Positions 8,133 to 16,967 of a DNA stretch of 64,000 nt are shown here, piece by piece. The notes below the pieces were generated by a model, which had not been told where the DNA came from, searched no databases, and saw only the letters and a list, made by a program, of their open reading frames with translations. This DNA comes from JADJNW01 sp964526645 (GTDB lineage Bacteria; Bacteroidota; Bacteroidia; Chitinophagales; Saprospiraceae): positions 1 through 64,000 of the forward strand of contig CAZGJN010000014.1 of NCBI GenBank assembly GCA_964526645.1, written 5' to 3'. Position 1 is the first letter of the stretch. Each line of letters opens with the position of its first letter. The translations under genes and the position numbers were made by a program.

Positions 8133-8714
8133 ATGGAATTTTCAGTAGAAGTCGCAAACGAGTCGCACCAGCGTTACGCAGCCGAAATCTGCGAATTGAT
8201 CAAGGAGTCCGCCAAGGCACGTGGCACCGGTATCGCAGAGCGCAAACCAGAATATATTCAAGAAAAAATGCGCAGTGGCAAGGCGGTGATTGCTTTGTAC
8301 GGCGACCAACTCGCCGGTTTTTGTTATATTGAAACTTGGAGCCATGGCGAATATGTTGCTAACTCTGGTTTGATTGTTGCGCCGCAGTTCCGCCGTTTCG
8401 GTTTGGCAAAAGCCATCAAAAAACGCTCGATTGAATTATCGCGTACCAAGTATCCGAAGGCAAAACTGTTCGGAATTACCACGAGCTTGGCGGTGATGAA
8501 AATCAATTCAGAGCTTGGTTATGAGCCAGTTACATTTAGTGAATTAACACAAGATGATGCCTTCTGGACTGGTTGTAAAAGTTGCCCGAATTATGATATT
8601 TTGGAACGCAATAACCGCCGGATGTGCCTTTGCACGGCTATGTTGGCACCTTCCAAAGAGGAGTTGGATAAAATGGAGTATGACCTGTCGAATTTGATTC
8701 TGGCGGTGGCATAA
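8133..8714 (+). CDS. GNAT acetyltransferase, probable N-acylglutamate synthase of the arginine pathway
   Basis: This 193-residue GNAT protein has motif A at VAPQFRRFGLAKAI (about residues 82-95). Its C-terminal part carries four cysteines, C148, C151, C165 and C167 (CKSC and CLC), which could form a metal-binding knot. It is the first structural gene after the arginine attenuator and precedes argG, argC and argD. No other glutamate acetyltransferase is visible. This position supports a role in forming N-acetyl- or N-succinyl-glutamate, the first pathway step, as proposed for short GNAT-type synthases in other bacteria. The assignment rests on context; the fold is clear. Confidence 0.75.
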   Translation: MEFSVEVANESHQRYAAEICELIKESAKARGTGIAERKPEYIQEKMRSGKAVIALYGDQLAGFCYIETWSHGEYVANSGLIVAPQFRRFGLAKAIKKRSIELSRTKYPKAKLFGITTSLAVMKINSELGYEPVTFSELTQDDAFWTGCKSCPNYDILERNNRRMCLCTAMLAPSKEELDKMEYDLSNLILAVA

Positions 8715-8717
8715 TAA

Positions 8718-8750
8718 AGATTTGCTAAATCTCGAAGATTTAGTAAATCT
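8718..8750. repeat. 33-bp palindromic repeat (REP-like)
   Basis: Arms AGATTTGCTAAATCT and AGATTTAGTAAATCT surround a 3-nt centre, with one mismatch (a G-U pair in RNA). Size and sequence match the 33-bp palindrome at 7615-7647. It sits between the GNAT gene and argG and could form an intercistronic hairpin in the operon mRNA. Confidence 0.7.
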
Positions 8751-8777
8751 CTCTTATAAAAATTGAAACAAAAATCA

Positions 8778-10007
8778 ATGAGCAAACCTAACGTGGTGCT
8801 CGCCTACAGTGGCGGGCTGGATACTTCCTTCTGTATCAAATATTTAACGAAAGAAAAAGGCTATGAAGTCCATGCCCTCACCGTGGACACGGGTGGCTTT
8901 TCACCTGAACAACTCGAAGCGATGGAGCAACGCGCTTACAAACTGGGTGCGGCATCGTTCAAAGTAGTAGATGCGACCGAGGATTTTTACAATCGCTGCA
9001 TTCGCTACTTGGTATATGGCAATGTGTTGCGCAACAATACCTACCCGCTGTCGGTGAGCGCCGAGCGCATGTTTCAAGCGCTAGAAACGGTGAATTATGC
9101 TCGATTGATTGGTGCAAATGCAGTGGCACATGGCAGCACGGGCGCAGGAAATGACCAAGTGCGGTTTGACATGGTGTTTCAAATTTTAGGCGAAGGGTTG
9201 GAGATCATCACACCGATTCGTGATTTACAACTCTCTCGCCAAGAGGAAATTGAATATTTGAAAAAAAATGGATTTGAAGCGACTTGGGAAAAAGCGAAAT
9301 ACTCGATCAATCAGGGCATTTGGGGAACTTCGGTTGGTGGCGTGGAGACTTTGACTTCCGATAAAGCTTTACCCGAATCTGCCTTCCCAACGCAACTATC
9401 TAAAAATGAGCCGGAAACAATTGAGCTTTCTTTTGAAAAAGGCGAAATTTCGAGTGTAAATGGTCAAACGTTTGTGCATCCGGTGAAGGCGATTCAAGCC
9501 TTGCAAGCGCTGGCAGGACCCTTTGCGATTGGTCGGGATATTCACGTTGGCGACACGATTATTGGCATTAAAGGTCGGGTCGGATTTGAAGCGGCGGCAC
9601 CTTTGATTATTCTGAAGGCCCATCATTTGCTGGAAAAGCACGTACTCACCAAGTGGCAGCAATATTGGAAAGAACAACTCGCCAACTGGTATGGTATGCT
9701 GCTGCACGAAGGGCAATTCCTCGACCCGGTGATGCGCAATATCGAGACTTTCCTAGAAGATACGCAGGCGAATGTTACCGGTAAGGTTTTTGTAAAATTA
9801 CTGCCGTATCGTTTTGAATTACAAGGTATCGAGTCAGCATTCGATCTGATGAATTCCTCGTTCGGTTCTTATGGCGAAATGAATCGCGCGTGGACGGGCG
9901 AGGATGTGAAGGGTTTTACGAAGATTTTGGGCAATCAGAGTAAGATTCATTATTGGGTGAATAGTACCGGCGGGCTTTGGCCGCCGATAAATGCAGAACT
10001 GCGGTGA
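8778..10007 (+). CDS. argG: Argininosuccinate synthase
   Basis: This protein of about 409 residues joins citrulline and aspartate with ATP to give argininosuccinate. The ATP-binding P-loop AYSGGLDTS is close to the N-terminus, followed by the family motifs AHGSTGAGNDQVRF and TPIRDLQLSR. The ATG at 8778 is preferred over an upstream in-frame TTG (8763), since MSKPNVVLAYSGGLDTS is the normal N-terminus. The gene lies 63 bp after the GNAT gene, with a REP-like palindrome between them. It is cytoplasmic and part of the arg operon. Confidence 0.96.
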   Translation: MSKPNVVLAYSGGLDTSFCIKYLTKEKGYEVHALTVDTGGFSPEQLEAMEQRAYKLGAASFKVVDATEDFYNRCIRYLVYGNVLRNNTYPLSVSAERMFQALETVNYARLIGANAVAHGSTGAGNDQVRFDMVFQILGEGLEIITPIRDLQLSRQEEIEYLKKNGFEATWEKAKYSINQGIWGTSVGGVETLTSDKALPESAFPTQLSKNEPETIELSFEKGEISSVNGQTFVHPVKAIQALQALAGPFAIGRDIHVGDTIIGIKGRVGFEAAAPLIILKAHHLLEKHVLTKWQQYWKEQLANWYGMLLHEGQFLDPVMRNIETFLEDTQANVTGKVFVKLLPYRFELQGIESAFDLMNSSFGSYGEMNRAWTGEDVKGFTKILGNQSKIHYWVNSTGGLWPPINAELR

Positions 10008-10035
10008 CTAAAGTACGCCGATACAATTTTCAATC

Positions 10036-10992
10036 ATGTATAAAGTTGGCATAATAGGCGCAGCAGGTTATACGGGCGGTGAATTAATTCGCCTGTTATT
10101 ACATCATCCAAATGTAGAAATCGCGTTTGTGCACAGTAATAGCCAGATGGGGACGCCTGTGAGCGACACACATGATGACTTGCTGGGCGACACCGATTTA
10201 TATTTTACGAATCAGCTTGATCTATCTGTAGATGTGCTGTTTTTGTGCATGGGACACGGCGAGGCGAAAAAATGGCTGGAACAAAATCCGGTGCCAGATG
10301 ATGTGTTATTGATTGACTTGAGTCATGATTTTCGCTGGAAGGACGGCTTTGTATATGGCTTGCCGGAACTAAATAAAACAGACATTCAACAAACTAAACG
10401 CATTGCCAATCCAGGTTGCTTTGCAACGGCGATTCAGTTGGCATTGCTACCTTTGGCGAAGGCGCAATTGATTCAGGATGAGGTACATATCCACGCGATA
10501 ACCGGTTCGACCGGTGCGGGGCAATCTTTACAGGCAACGAGTCATTTCAGCTGGCGCAATAATAATATTTCGGCATATAAAGTTTTTGAACACCAACATT
10601 TAGCAGAAATTATTCAAAGCTTAAAAACATTACAAGCGGATTTATCCAAAGCCTTGAATTTTATTCCCGTACGGGGTGATTTTACACGCGGCATTTTTGC
10701 AACTCTTTATACGAATTGTGATTTAGAAGAAAAAAATTTACAAGAGTTATATCATGATTTTTATCAGGACGCACCGTTTACAACAATAACGAATCGAAAT
10801 CCGCATCTGAAACAGGTGGTGAATACGAATAAGTGCGTCGTATATGTGGAAAAGCATGGCGATAAAGTACTCATTATCAGTATGATTGATAACTTATTGA
10901 AAGGTGCCTCCGGACAGGCAGTGGAGAATATGAATCTGGCGTTGAGTTTAGACCCACGCTTAGGAATACAATTAAAAGCCAATGCTTTCTGA
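10036..10992 (+). CDS. argC: N-acetyl-gamma-glutamyl-phosphate reductase
   Basis: This 318-residue protein reduces N-acyl-glutamyl phosphate to the semialdehyde with NADPH. The N-terminus MYKVGIIGAAGYTGGELIRLL is the ArgC Rossmann signature. The catalytic cysteine sits in NPGCFATAIQLALLPL, and the active-site region AITGSTGAGQS follows. It starts 28 bp after argG. In some Bacteroidota this pathway uses succinylated intermediates, and ArgC cannot be assigned to acetyl or succinyl substrates from sequence alone. Confidence 0.95.
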   Translation: MYKVGIIGAAGYTGGELIRLLLHHPNVEIAFVHSNSQMGTPVSDTHDDLLGDTDLYFTNQLDLSVDVLFLCMGHGEAKKWLEQNPVPDDVLLIDLSHDFRWKDGFVYGLPELNKTDIQQTKRIANPGCFATAIQLALLPLAKAQLIQDEVHIHAITGSTGAGQSLQATSHFSWRNNNISAYKVFEHQHLAEIIQSLKTLQADLSKALNFIPVRGDFTRGIFATLYTNCDLEEKNLQELYHDFYQDAPFTTITNRNPHLKQVVNTNKCVVYVEKHGDKVLIISMIDNLLKGASGQAVENMNLALSLDPRLGIQLKANAF

Positions 10993-10994
10993 CT

Positions 10995-11160
10995 TTTCGG
11001 CTCTTTGCAGCCCGCACCACATAACTGGAACGCGGACGACACGGGTGACACAAACTTTCGCGGATTTTGTCTGAAAATCGATTTATTTGATTTTTATCAT
11101 GAAAATGATTTTTTGGCAATCATGATAATCATTGAATTATAAAAATAATGGTTCGGACAA
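10995..11160. repeat. Probable dispersed intergenic repeat between argC and argD
   Basis: The 227-bp gap between argC and argD holds a GC-rich block (around 11030-11075, including TGGAACGCGGACGACACGGG and TTTCGCGGATTTTGTCTG) followed by an AT-rich block with ATCATG/CATGAT half-sites. It has no ORF. The ACGCGGA-type phrasing resembles dispersed intergenic repeats I associate with Bacteroidota genomes. No second copy is in this window, so repeat status is inferred. Confidence 0.4.
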
Positions 11161-11219
11161 CAATAACACGCCGGGAAGACTAAACCTCTTTAACTTCCTC
11201 AACCATCTAAACGATTATT

Positions 11220-12365
11220 ATGAAATTATTCGATGTTTATCCATTATATGATATTAATCCGGTAAAAGGTGAAGGCTGCTTCGTGTATGACGAAGCAGGC
11301 ACGGCGTACTTGGATTTGTATGGCGGTCATGCAGTGATTTCCGTTGGGCATGGGCATCCGCATTACATCAAGAGGGTGGCTGAGCAATTGCAAGCGCTGC
11401 CGTTTTACTCGAATTCTGTGCAAAATCGTGTGCAGGAAGCCTTGGCGGAGAAACTCGGCAGATTATCAGGAGTTGATGATTATCATTTATTTTTATGTAA
11501 TTCTGGGGCAGAGGCAAATGAAAATGCGTTGAAATTAGCTTCTTTTTATAATAATCGCACCAAAGTTATTACATTCAAAAAAGCCTTTCATGGGCGGACC
11601 TCAGCAGTAGTAAATGTAACAGATAATGAAAATATAAAAGCGCCTATCAATAAACGGTTTGAAGCGGAATTTCATGCCTGGAATGATTTGGAAAGTGTAC
11701 GGGCTTCGCTGGAAAAGGAGGATGTAAGCGCGGTCATTATCGAAGGCATTCAAGGCGTGGGCGGAATTTATGTGCCAGAGCCGGAGTTTTTAGCATCATT
11801 ACAAACATTATGTCGAGCATATGATACTGTGCTGATCCTGGATGAAATCCAAAGTGGATACGGGCGCAGCGGAAAGTTTTTTGCATTTCAATATGCTGCT
11901 ATTCAGCCCGATTTGATTACAGTGGCAAAGGGCATGGGCAATGGTTTTCCAATTGGGGGTGTGCTGATTCATTCGAAATTTGAGGCGAAACATGGCTTGC
12001 TGGGTACAACCTTTGGCGGCAATCATTTAGCCTGTGCGGCGGGATTGGCGGTGCTGGAAGTAATGGAAAAAGAGAATTTGATACACAATGCAGCGTACGT
12101 TGGGAATTATTTACTCGAGCAACTAAATAACATAGAGGGTGTACGTGAAGTGCGCGGGCGCGGCTTGATGATTGGGGTAGAATTTGATTTTCCAACAGGC
12201 GATTTAAGAAAAAAATTATTATTTGAAGAGCACGTATTTGTTGGCTCGGCATCGAATCCGAATGTGGTGCGCTTGTTACCGCCATTGAGTTTGAGTAAAG
12301 CGGAGGCGGATTTGTTTTTGGAAAAATGGGTGCGAAGTTCAGCGAGGCTGAAAGCTGTTGTTTAA
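11220..12365 (+). CDS. argD: Acetylornithine-type (class III) aminotransferase
   Basis: This 381-residue PLP enzyme converts N-acylglutamate semialdehyde to N-acylornithine. Visible motifs are the phosphate-binding NSGAEAN (94-100), LDEIQSGYGRSG (207-218) with the PLP-stacking Asp, and the Schiff-base Lys237 in TVAKGMGNGFPIGG. It is the last gene of the visible arg operon; argB, argF and argE are not present before the operon ends. Succinylornithine is a possible substrate given the pathway variants in Bacteroidota. Confidence 0.93.
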   Translation: MKLFDVYPLYDINPVKGEGCFVYDEAGTAYLDLYGGHAVISVGHGHPHYIKRVAEQLQALPFYSNSVQNRVQEALAEKLGRLSGVDDYHLFLCNSGAEANENALKLASFYNNRTKVITFKKAFHGRTSAVVNVTDNENIKAPINKRFEAEFHAWNDLESVRASLEKEDVSAVIIEGIQGVGGIYVPEPEFLASLQTLCRAYDTVLILDEIQSGYGRSGKFFAFQYAAIQPDLITVAKGMGNGFPIGGVLIHSKFEAKHGLLGTTFGGNHLACAAGLAVLEVMEKENLIHNAAYVGNYLLEQLNNIEGVREVRGRGLMIGVEFDFPTGDLRKKLLFEEHVFVGSASNPNVVRLLPPLSLSKAEADLFLEKWVRSSARLKAVV

Positions 12366-12876
12366 ATTTCAAACAGCATTGATTTTAGTAGTATGAAATT
12401 TTGATTATTGCTTGATGTTAATATACTGTAAAACGTCTTGTTTCCATTTCGTACAGTGTATAATTCATTTTTTATTATTAAGCGGTGATTCTAAATTTTT
12501 ATTTGTTTGACGTAAAATCTCTCACGCGTGCAGAAAAAATCACAAATTCATTTTAAATGAATCGGCGGTAGAAAGGCTTGGTTGAGAACCCGAAAGAAAC
12601 CAATGACGATCTCACTTTACTCAATGGTTGCAGGCTAAATAAAGGTAATAGCAGAAAATTTTTGCTACGCTTCACTGCATGAAGCAATCAAGCTTTTGAT
12701 CATTTTCATTAAGAATATGCAATTGAATGAGTTTATGATAAAACTTTCTGGTGGAAAATATTTTGGTTATAATAGACACTTATCAATTTGCTCGATGAGT
12801 AGGTATAATTGAGCCTGCTTCGATCCTCAAAAATAAGTTCCTGACAATGATTAATTGTATCTTAATTTGATTTAAT
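12366..12876. other. AT-rich intergenic region without a recognisable gene
   Basis: No convincing ORF was found in these 511 bp. A perfect 8-1-8 palindrome with arms ATTCATTT and AAATGAAT lies at 12546-12562. The region, together with the small gene that follows, is visibly more AT-rich than the arg operon. Confidence 0.5.
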
Positions 12877-12897
12877 TTGCAGAAAATAGAAGGTAAA

Positions 12898-13299
12898 ATG
12901 ACAAAACTAAGACTGTCGGTGCTCTTTTATGTTGTGTTGATATTTTTATTTTGGAAATGTGGTAAGCAGGAGGCTATAAATGAAATAAGAATTGACATCA
13001 TAGAACCACTTGAAGGGGCAGTGTATGCTAAGGCACAGCAAATAAGATTGCGGGCAGAAATAAAAGCAACCGATTTTACACATAATATTGAAGTAATTTT
13101 ATATCAAATTGGCAAGGAAGGCAGCTTTATTTATAAGTACAATATACATAATTTTGAGCCACTTGTCGTGGTTGATACAACCATAAATTTATCGAGTTAT
13201 CCTGATGGTGCCGCTTTTGTTTTTAAAATAGAGGCATGCACTGCTCATTTGTGTAATAGTAAAATCTCAAAAGAAGTACAATTTACTATCTCAAAATAA
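12898..13299 (+). CDS. Small probable lipoprotein, Ig-like fold possible, function unknown
   Basis: This 133-residue protein is counted from the ATG at 12898; an in-frame TTG at 12877 is less likely. The N-terminus is hydrophobic (LRLSVLFYVVLIFLFW) followed by KCGKQE, a Cys-Gly site resembling the lipoprotein pattern, although the residues before Cys are atypical. The remainder, with IDIIEPLEGAVYAKAQQI and alternating beta-strand pattern, resembles a single Ig-like or cadherin-like module. It is isolated, AT-rich and followed by a strong bidirectional terminator. Confidence 0.6.
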   Translation: MTKLRLSVLFYVVLIFLFWKCGKQEAINEIRIDIIEPLEGAVYAKAQQIRLRAEIKATDFTHNIEVILYQIGKEGSFIYKYNIHNFEPLVVVDTTINLSSYPDGAAFVFKIEACTAHLCNSKISKEVQFTISK

Positions 13300-13341
13300 T
13301 AAATGATCTGACAATTACATACAGCCAGATCATTTATTATT
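13295..13341. terminator. Strong bidirectional terminator
   Basis: AATAATAAATGATCTG (13295-13310) and CAGATCATTTATTATT (13326-13341) form a perfect 16-bp stem with a 15-nt loop. It lies between two convergent genes and overlaps the stop codon of the upstream one. Confidence 0.85.
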
Positions 13342-13351
13342 TCTACACTAT

Positions 13352-13915
13352 TTACTTAATCTTTACATTGAATTCTTGTTCCACATCAGTTTCTCCGGTG
13401 GCACAAGCATTCGCAGCGTTTTTGTCAGGCTCGTGTTTGAGGGAGACTTTCAGCTTTCCCGTGGCGCTTGCCGTGCCTGATTTAAATGCGCTCACTAGTC
13501 CCAGCGGTTTATTATTATCATCTTTGTCCTGAATAGTTGGTGTCGGGAGGGCTGTTCCGCTCACATTGAAGCAAACCAAATGCTCATTAGATTCCTCTTC
13601 CACCTCTTCTGTAATGTTTTCTACGGGCGTTTTGGATTCATCCAAAAAGGCAACTGTCAAGACATAATCTGTATTTGCATTCAATTCAATGTTTTGAACT
13701 ACGGGCGCACTGCCGCCATCTCCATCTAAGTCCTTGGCAGAAAAAGAAACCGGGCCTCCGGTTGAAGTGAATGTTAAAATAACGGTTGTAATTAATTCCT
13801 GCTCATTGTCCGCATCGTTATCATCATCTTTTTCACAACTGGTAGAAAGCACCAAAGTACTTGATACGGCTAAGTAGAGCAAAAAGCGAAGCCGTCTTAA
13901 ATTGAGCATACTCAT
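13352..13915 (-). CDS. Lipoprotein of a putative metal-uptake locus
   Basis: This 187-residue protein has a clear lipoprotein signal (FLLYLAVSSTLVLSTSC) with the lipid-modified Cys near residue 27, followed by an acidic EKDDDNDADNEQE stretch that suits surface exposure. The body is beta-rich (ITTVILTFTSTGGPVSF, TDYVLTVAFLDES) and includes the acidic ITEEVEEESNEHLVCF segment. It lies 51 bp downstream of the TonB receptor gene on the same strand and is probably cotranscribed. It may act with the receptor at the outer membrane; its specific role is unknown. Confidence 0.75.
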   Translation of the reverse strand: MSMLNLRRLRFLLYLAVSSTLVLSTSCEKDDDNDADNEQELITTVILTFTSTGGPVSFSAKDLDGDGGSAPVVQNIELNANTDYVLTVAFLDESKTPVENITEEVEEESNEHLVCFNVSGTALPTPTIQDKDDNNKPLGLVSAFKSGTASATGKLKVSLKHEPDKNAANACATGETDVEQEFNVKIK

Positions 13916-13966
13916 GTTTAAGATATTTTATTAAGATTAATGAATGAAAGATAATAGATTTATTTT

Positions 13967-16315
13967 CTATTGAATTCCAAAAGGAATTTTTACTCTCAAA
14001 GAAATATTTCTACCCATTTCATCTGTGAAATACCGAAAGCGATTTAAATACTCTCGATAACTTGCATTTAGTAGATTAAAAATACTCAATCCGATTTCCA
14101 GGGGTTGTTTTCCAAAATAAACAGTAGCCACACTTTCCAGATCAAATCGGGTGTAGCCTGGCGGTGGCGGCGCATAGTCGGTATTAGGCGGTATTCGATT
14201 TTGTTGCAACGTATTGACCATCGTCAGGCGAATAAAAGCAGTGGTCTCGCTTTTGCTGTGAAAGGTGTATTTCAAACCATGTTGAAAACGATCAGAAGGC
14301 ATAAAAACCAAATCATCTTTCAAAGTACGATTCCAGGCACGCAGCAAAGAGAGGCGGGATTCAAAAGACCAGTTGGGTATAAATTCATAATCAAAAGACC
14401 AATCTAATCCTGTCAACCTTGCATTGGTCTGCTTATACCTAAAAGCCGGGAAGGCACCTCTGATGGTTAGTTGTGGCTGTGCTTGTGGCTCCAGGAAGAT
14501 GAAGTTTTCTATCACATTATAAAAGAGATTTACACTCGCCGACAAACGTTGTTGATCATCCACTTCAAGGGTCAAACTGGAGTTATAAGCCCGTTCCGAT
14601 ACCAGATTGGGATCGCCTTTTTCGTAAGAAGCAGAACCATGATGCACCCCATCGCTGTACAACTCACTCACATGCGGAGCACGCCAGGCGGTACCCAGAT
14701 TGGTACGAATCAGGAGGAGCTTTGGAAATTTATAAATTGCGCCAAGTGTACCCGAAATATTATTAAAACGGCGGCTTTGGTTTATTGTATCACGCCCTTG
14801 AACACCTACATCCAGCGATCTGTAGTCATAGCGCATGCCCGCTTCGATCTCCCAACGGGAAGTTTGCTTTTTCCAGCGTTCTATCCAAAAAATACTGCCG
14901 TTGTAGTTTTCATAATTAGGAATTAGTGCACCGCGATCTGTTGTGTTGGCTTGTTGCAACAGCTGCAGTCCCATCTCGCCCCTCAAATGACGAATAGGCT
15001 TGTGCCTCCAGTTCAGATCGGCGGTATAAGTTGTTATTTCAAATTGAATGCTCGGCTCTTTGATTTCGGTGGGGAGTTCATTGAATGCCCGATGCGCGTC
15101 GAACTCCTGTCGGCGGTTGAATTGGCGCGTGAGTTGCAATTCCAATTTACCAATTTCGCCTGTTGGAATATTAATAATCGTTTTGAATAACTCGTGTAAA
15201 ATCCTTTGCTGTGGTCTTCCGATTGTGTATGAAAAGGTACCATCTTCCGCAGGGCGCTCCCGCTCGATGGCTTGGAGGAGGTCTGTAAGATTGCCAATAT
15301 GAGAACCTCTGAAAATGCCAAGCTTGGTGTAAAACCTTGAGTAGAAAGTGGATACGTCTAATTTTTCTTTTTTCAGGCCAAGTGCCCAGGAAAAATTATA
15401 CTCTTCGACCCCCGTATTTTTCAAAAAATAGCCAGGTGTGTGAATATCTCCGCCTTTTTTCAAAGTACCTTGCAGCCGACCGCTCAAAGGGAGTTTACCA
15501 CCCAGTTTTCCTTGCAAAATACCAGACGCGATGCCCGTTCTGCCATTAGAAAAGCCCACTAAATTAATTTCTCCGCCGATGCCTTTTTGGATAGGTAACG
15601 CACGAGGCTCCACGAGAATCACCCCGCCCAGCGCATCTGAACCATATCTTACGCTGGAAGCACCTTTGACGACTGTAACCTTGTCTGCTACGAAAGGATC
15701 AATCTCCGGAGCATGTTCTGCTCCCCACTGCTGCCCCTCTTGGCGCACGCCATTGTTTAAAATCAAAATTCGATTGCTATGCAAACCTTGAATCACAGGC
15801 TTGGCAATAGACGCGCCCGTGTTGATGGTCGTCACGCCAGGCAAGCGCTTCAGCGATTCACTCAATGGCAGCCCTTTGGTGGAAGAAAGCTCCATCCCGC
15901 TTACTTCATTGGTCGCTTGTGTGTTTTGCAACTGGATCGCTGTACCGATAACGACTATATTTTCCAGCACTACGGAATGCTCTTCCAGCTTAAAATCGTA
16001 GGTCAAATCGCTTTTTAGTACCAGTTCATGCTCCGCATGGGTGCAACCTACCCTGGAACAAACTATCGTATAAGTGCCTGGACATAAATTAGTTAGCATG
16101 TAATTTCCCTTTTCATCAGCTATCGTACCGAGATTGAGGTCTTTCACAAAAATACTTGCAAAAGCCATCGGCTCGCCGGTAGTGTTGTTGAGCACCTTTC
16201 CGGTGATGGATAAAGTACACGCTTGTGCGTTGGATATTGCCGGCAACAGGACAAATCCGATCAGCAAGAGGACAATTTTAATCCTTAGCTTTTGCCTAAA
16301 AGCGCTTTTTCTCAT
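13967..16315 (-). CDS. TonB-dependent outer membrane receptor, probably for metal uptake
   Basis: This 782-residue protein has a signal peptide, a carboxypeptidase-like regulatory domain (about residues 33-115: SITGKVLNNTTGEPMAFASI), a plug (about 125-235, with VIQGLHSNRILILNNGVRQ and VVKGASSVRYGSDALGGVI) and a 22-strand-type barrel ending in the aromatic-rich C-terminus. It imports a ligand across the outer membrane using TonB energy. A Fur-family regulator and a His-rich lipoprotein lie divergently upstream, and a Fur-type palindrome (16373-16387) sits 58 bp before the start. A zinc or other transition-metal ligand is therefore likely, but not proven. Confidence 0.9.
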   Translation of the reverse strand: MRKSAFRQKLRIKIVLLLIGFVLLPAISNAQACTLSITGKVLNNTTGEPMAFASIFVKDLNLGTIADEKGNYMLTNLCPGTYTIVCSRVGCTHAEHELVLKSDLTYDFKLEEHSVVLENIVVIGTAIQLQNTQATNEVSGMELSSTKGLPLSESLKRLPGVTTINTGASIAKPVIQGLHSNRILILNNGVRQEGQQWGAEHAPEIDPFVADKVTVVKGASSVRYGSDALGGVILVEPRALPIQKGIGGEINLVGFSNGRTGIASGILQGKLGGKLPLSGRLQGTLKKGGDIHTPGYFLKNTGVEEYNFSWALGLKKEKLDVSTFYSRFYTKLGIFRGSHIGNLTDLLQAIERERPAEDGTFSYTIGRPQQRILHELFKTIINIPTGEIGKLELQLTRQFNRRQEFDAHRAFNELPTEIKEPSIQFEITTYTADLNWRHKPIRHLRGEMGLQLLQQANTTDRGALIPNYENYNGSIFWIERWKKQTSRWEIEAGMRYDYRSLDVGVQGRDTINQSRRFNNISGTLGAIYKFPKLLLIRTNLGTAWRAPHVSELYSDGVHHGSASYEKGDPNLVSERAYNSSLTLEVDDQQRLSASVNLFYNVIENFIFLEPQAQPQLTIRGAFPAFRYKQTNARLTGLDWSFDYEFIPNWSFESRLSLLRAWNRTLKDDLVFMPSDRFQHGLKYTFHSKSETTAFIRLTMVNTLQQNRIPPNTDYAPPPPGYTRFDLESVATVYFGKQPLEIGLSIFNLLNASYREYLNRFRYFTDEMGRNISLRVKIPFGIQ

Positions 16316-16372
16316 TTTAATGCAGCTCAGAAGAATTGATGCAAGCCATACAAATACAAAAATAATATTTAT

Positions 16373-16387
16373 TGCAACATTGTTGCA
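16373..16387. promoter_or_regulatory. Fur/Zur-type operator palindrome (7-1-7)
   Basis: TGCAACA-T-TGTTGCA is a perfect 7-1-7 inverted repeat, the geometry of Fur-family operators. It lies 57 bp upstream of the TonB receptor start and 140 bp upstream of the fur-like gene, in their divergent intergenic region. It probably represses the receptor and possibly autoregulates the regulator. Confidence 0.6.
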
Positions 16388-16527
16388 CTAAAAAATGTTT
16401 TTTGTATAATATTTACAAAAACAGGCGCTGATTAGCGTCTAAATTGTGCTTGGAAAGTTCAATATCTGTATGTGTTTTTCATTTTAAAAGGCGTAAATTG
16501 CAGGACAATACAAGCGAAAGAAATTGT

Positions 16528-16944
16528 ATGAATCAAAGTATTATTCATTTGTTGGAGCAACATAACCTGCGTAAAACGGCCATGCGCGCCAAGGTCTTGG
16601 AGGTCTTTTTGGAGCACAGGGAAGCGCTTTCTCACAATGATATCGAAAGCCAGTTTGATCAGGTGGATCGCATTACATTGTACCGTACTTTAAAAACCTT
16701 TGAAGATAAGGGCATTATCCATAAAGCTATTGATGGAAGCGAAAAAGCAAAATATGCCTTGTGCAACAGTGGTTGCGATGAGCATGAGCATCACGACCAC
16801 CATGCGCACTTCCACTGTGATGACTGTGGAAAAACCTATTGCCTGGACAGTATCGAAGCACCAGCCGTCAGCGCGCCTGTGGGTTTTCAGGTAGCGGAGA
16901 CCTTCCTGGTCGTGAAAGGTAAATGCGAAACTTGTGCCAATTAG
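16528..16944 (+). CDS. Fur-family metalloregulator (Zur-like)
   Basis: This 138-residue protein is counted from the ATG at 16528; the longer in-frame ORF starting at TTG 16444 is not needed. It has an N-terminal winged helix (LRKTAMRAKVLEVFLEHREA, DRITLYRTLKTFEDKGII) and a C-terminal dimerisation domain. The structural zinc site is C97xxC100 and C133xxC136. A His/Asp-rich sensing region, CDEHEHHDHHAHFHCDDC, lies near residues 83-100. The extra histidines and the neighbours (His-rich lipoprotein, TonB receptor) favour zinc sensing over iron; Fur, Zur and PerR cannot be separated firmly by eye. Confidence 0.88.
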   Translation: MNQSIIHLLEQHNLRKTAMRAKVLEVFLEHREALSHNDIESQFDQVDRITLYRTLKTFEDKGIIHKAIDGSEKAKYALCNSGCDEHEHHDHHAHFHCDDCGKTYCLDSIEAPAVSAPVGFQVAETFLVVKGKCETCAN

Positions 16945-16967
16945 TCGTTCATCTTCTTAAGTTTGAT

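Noticed and set aside
12546..12562. Perfect 8-1-8 palindrome ATTCATTT-T-AAATGAAT as an operator
   Set aside because: It lies more than 300 bp from the nearest gene start in AT-rich DNA, where such palindromes can arise by chance, and no second copy was seen.
12877..12897. Extension of the small lipoprotein gene to an upstream TTG
   Set aside because: The ATG at 12898 gives a compact hydrophobic signal; the TTG extension adds charged residues before it.
16444..16527. Upstream in-frame extension of the Fur-family gene
   Set aside because: The extension starts at a TTG, is not Fur-like, and the ATG at 16528 gives the normal N-terminal length.
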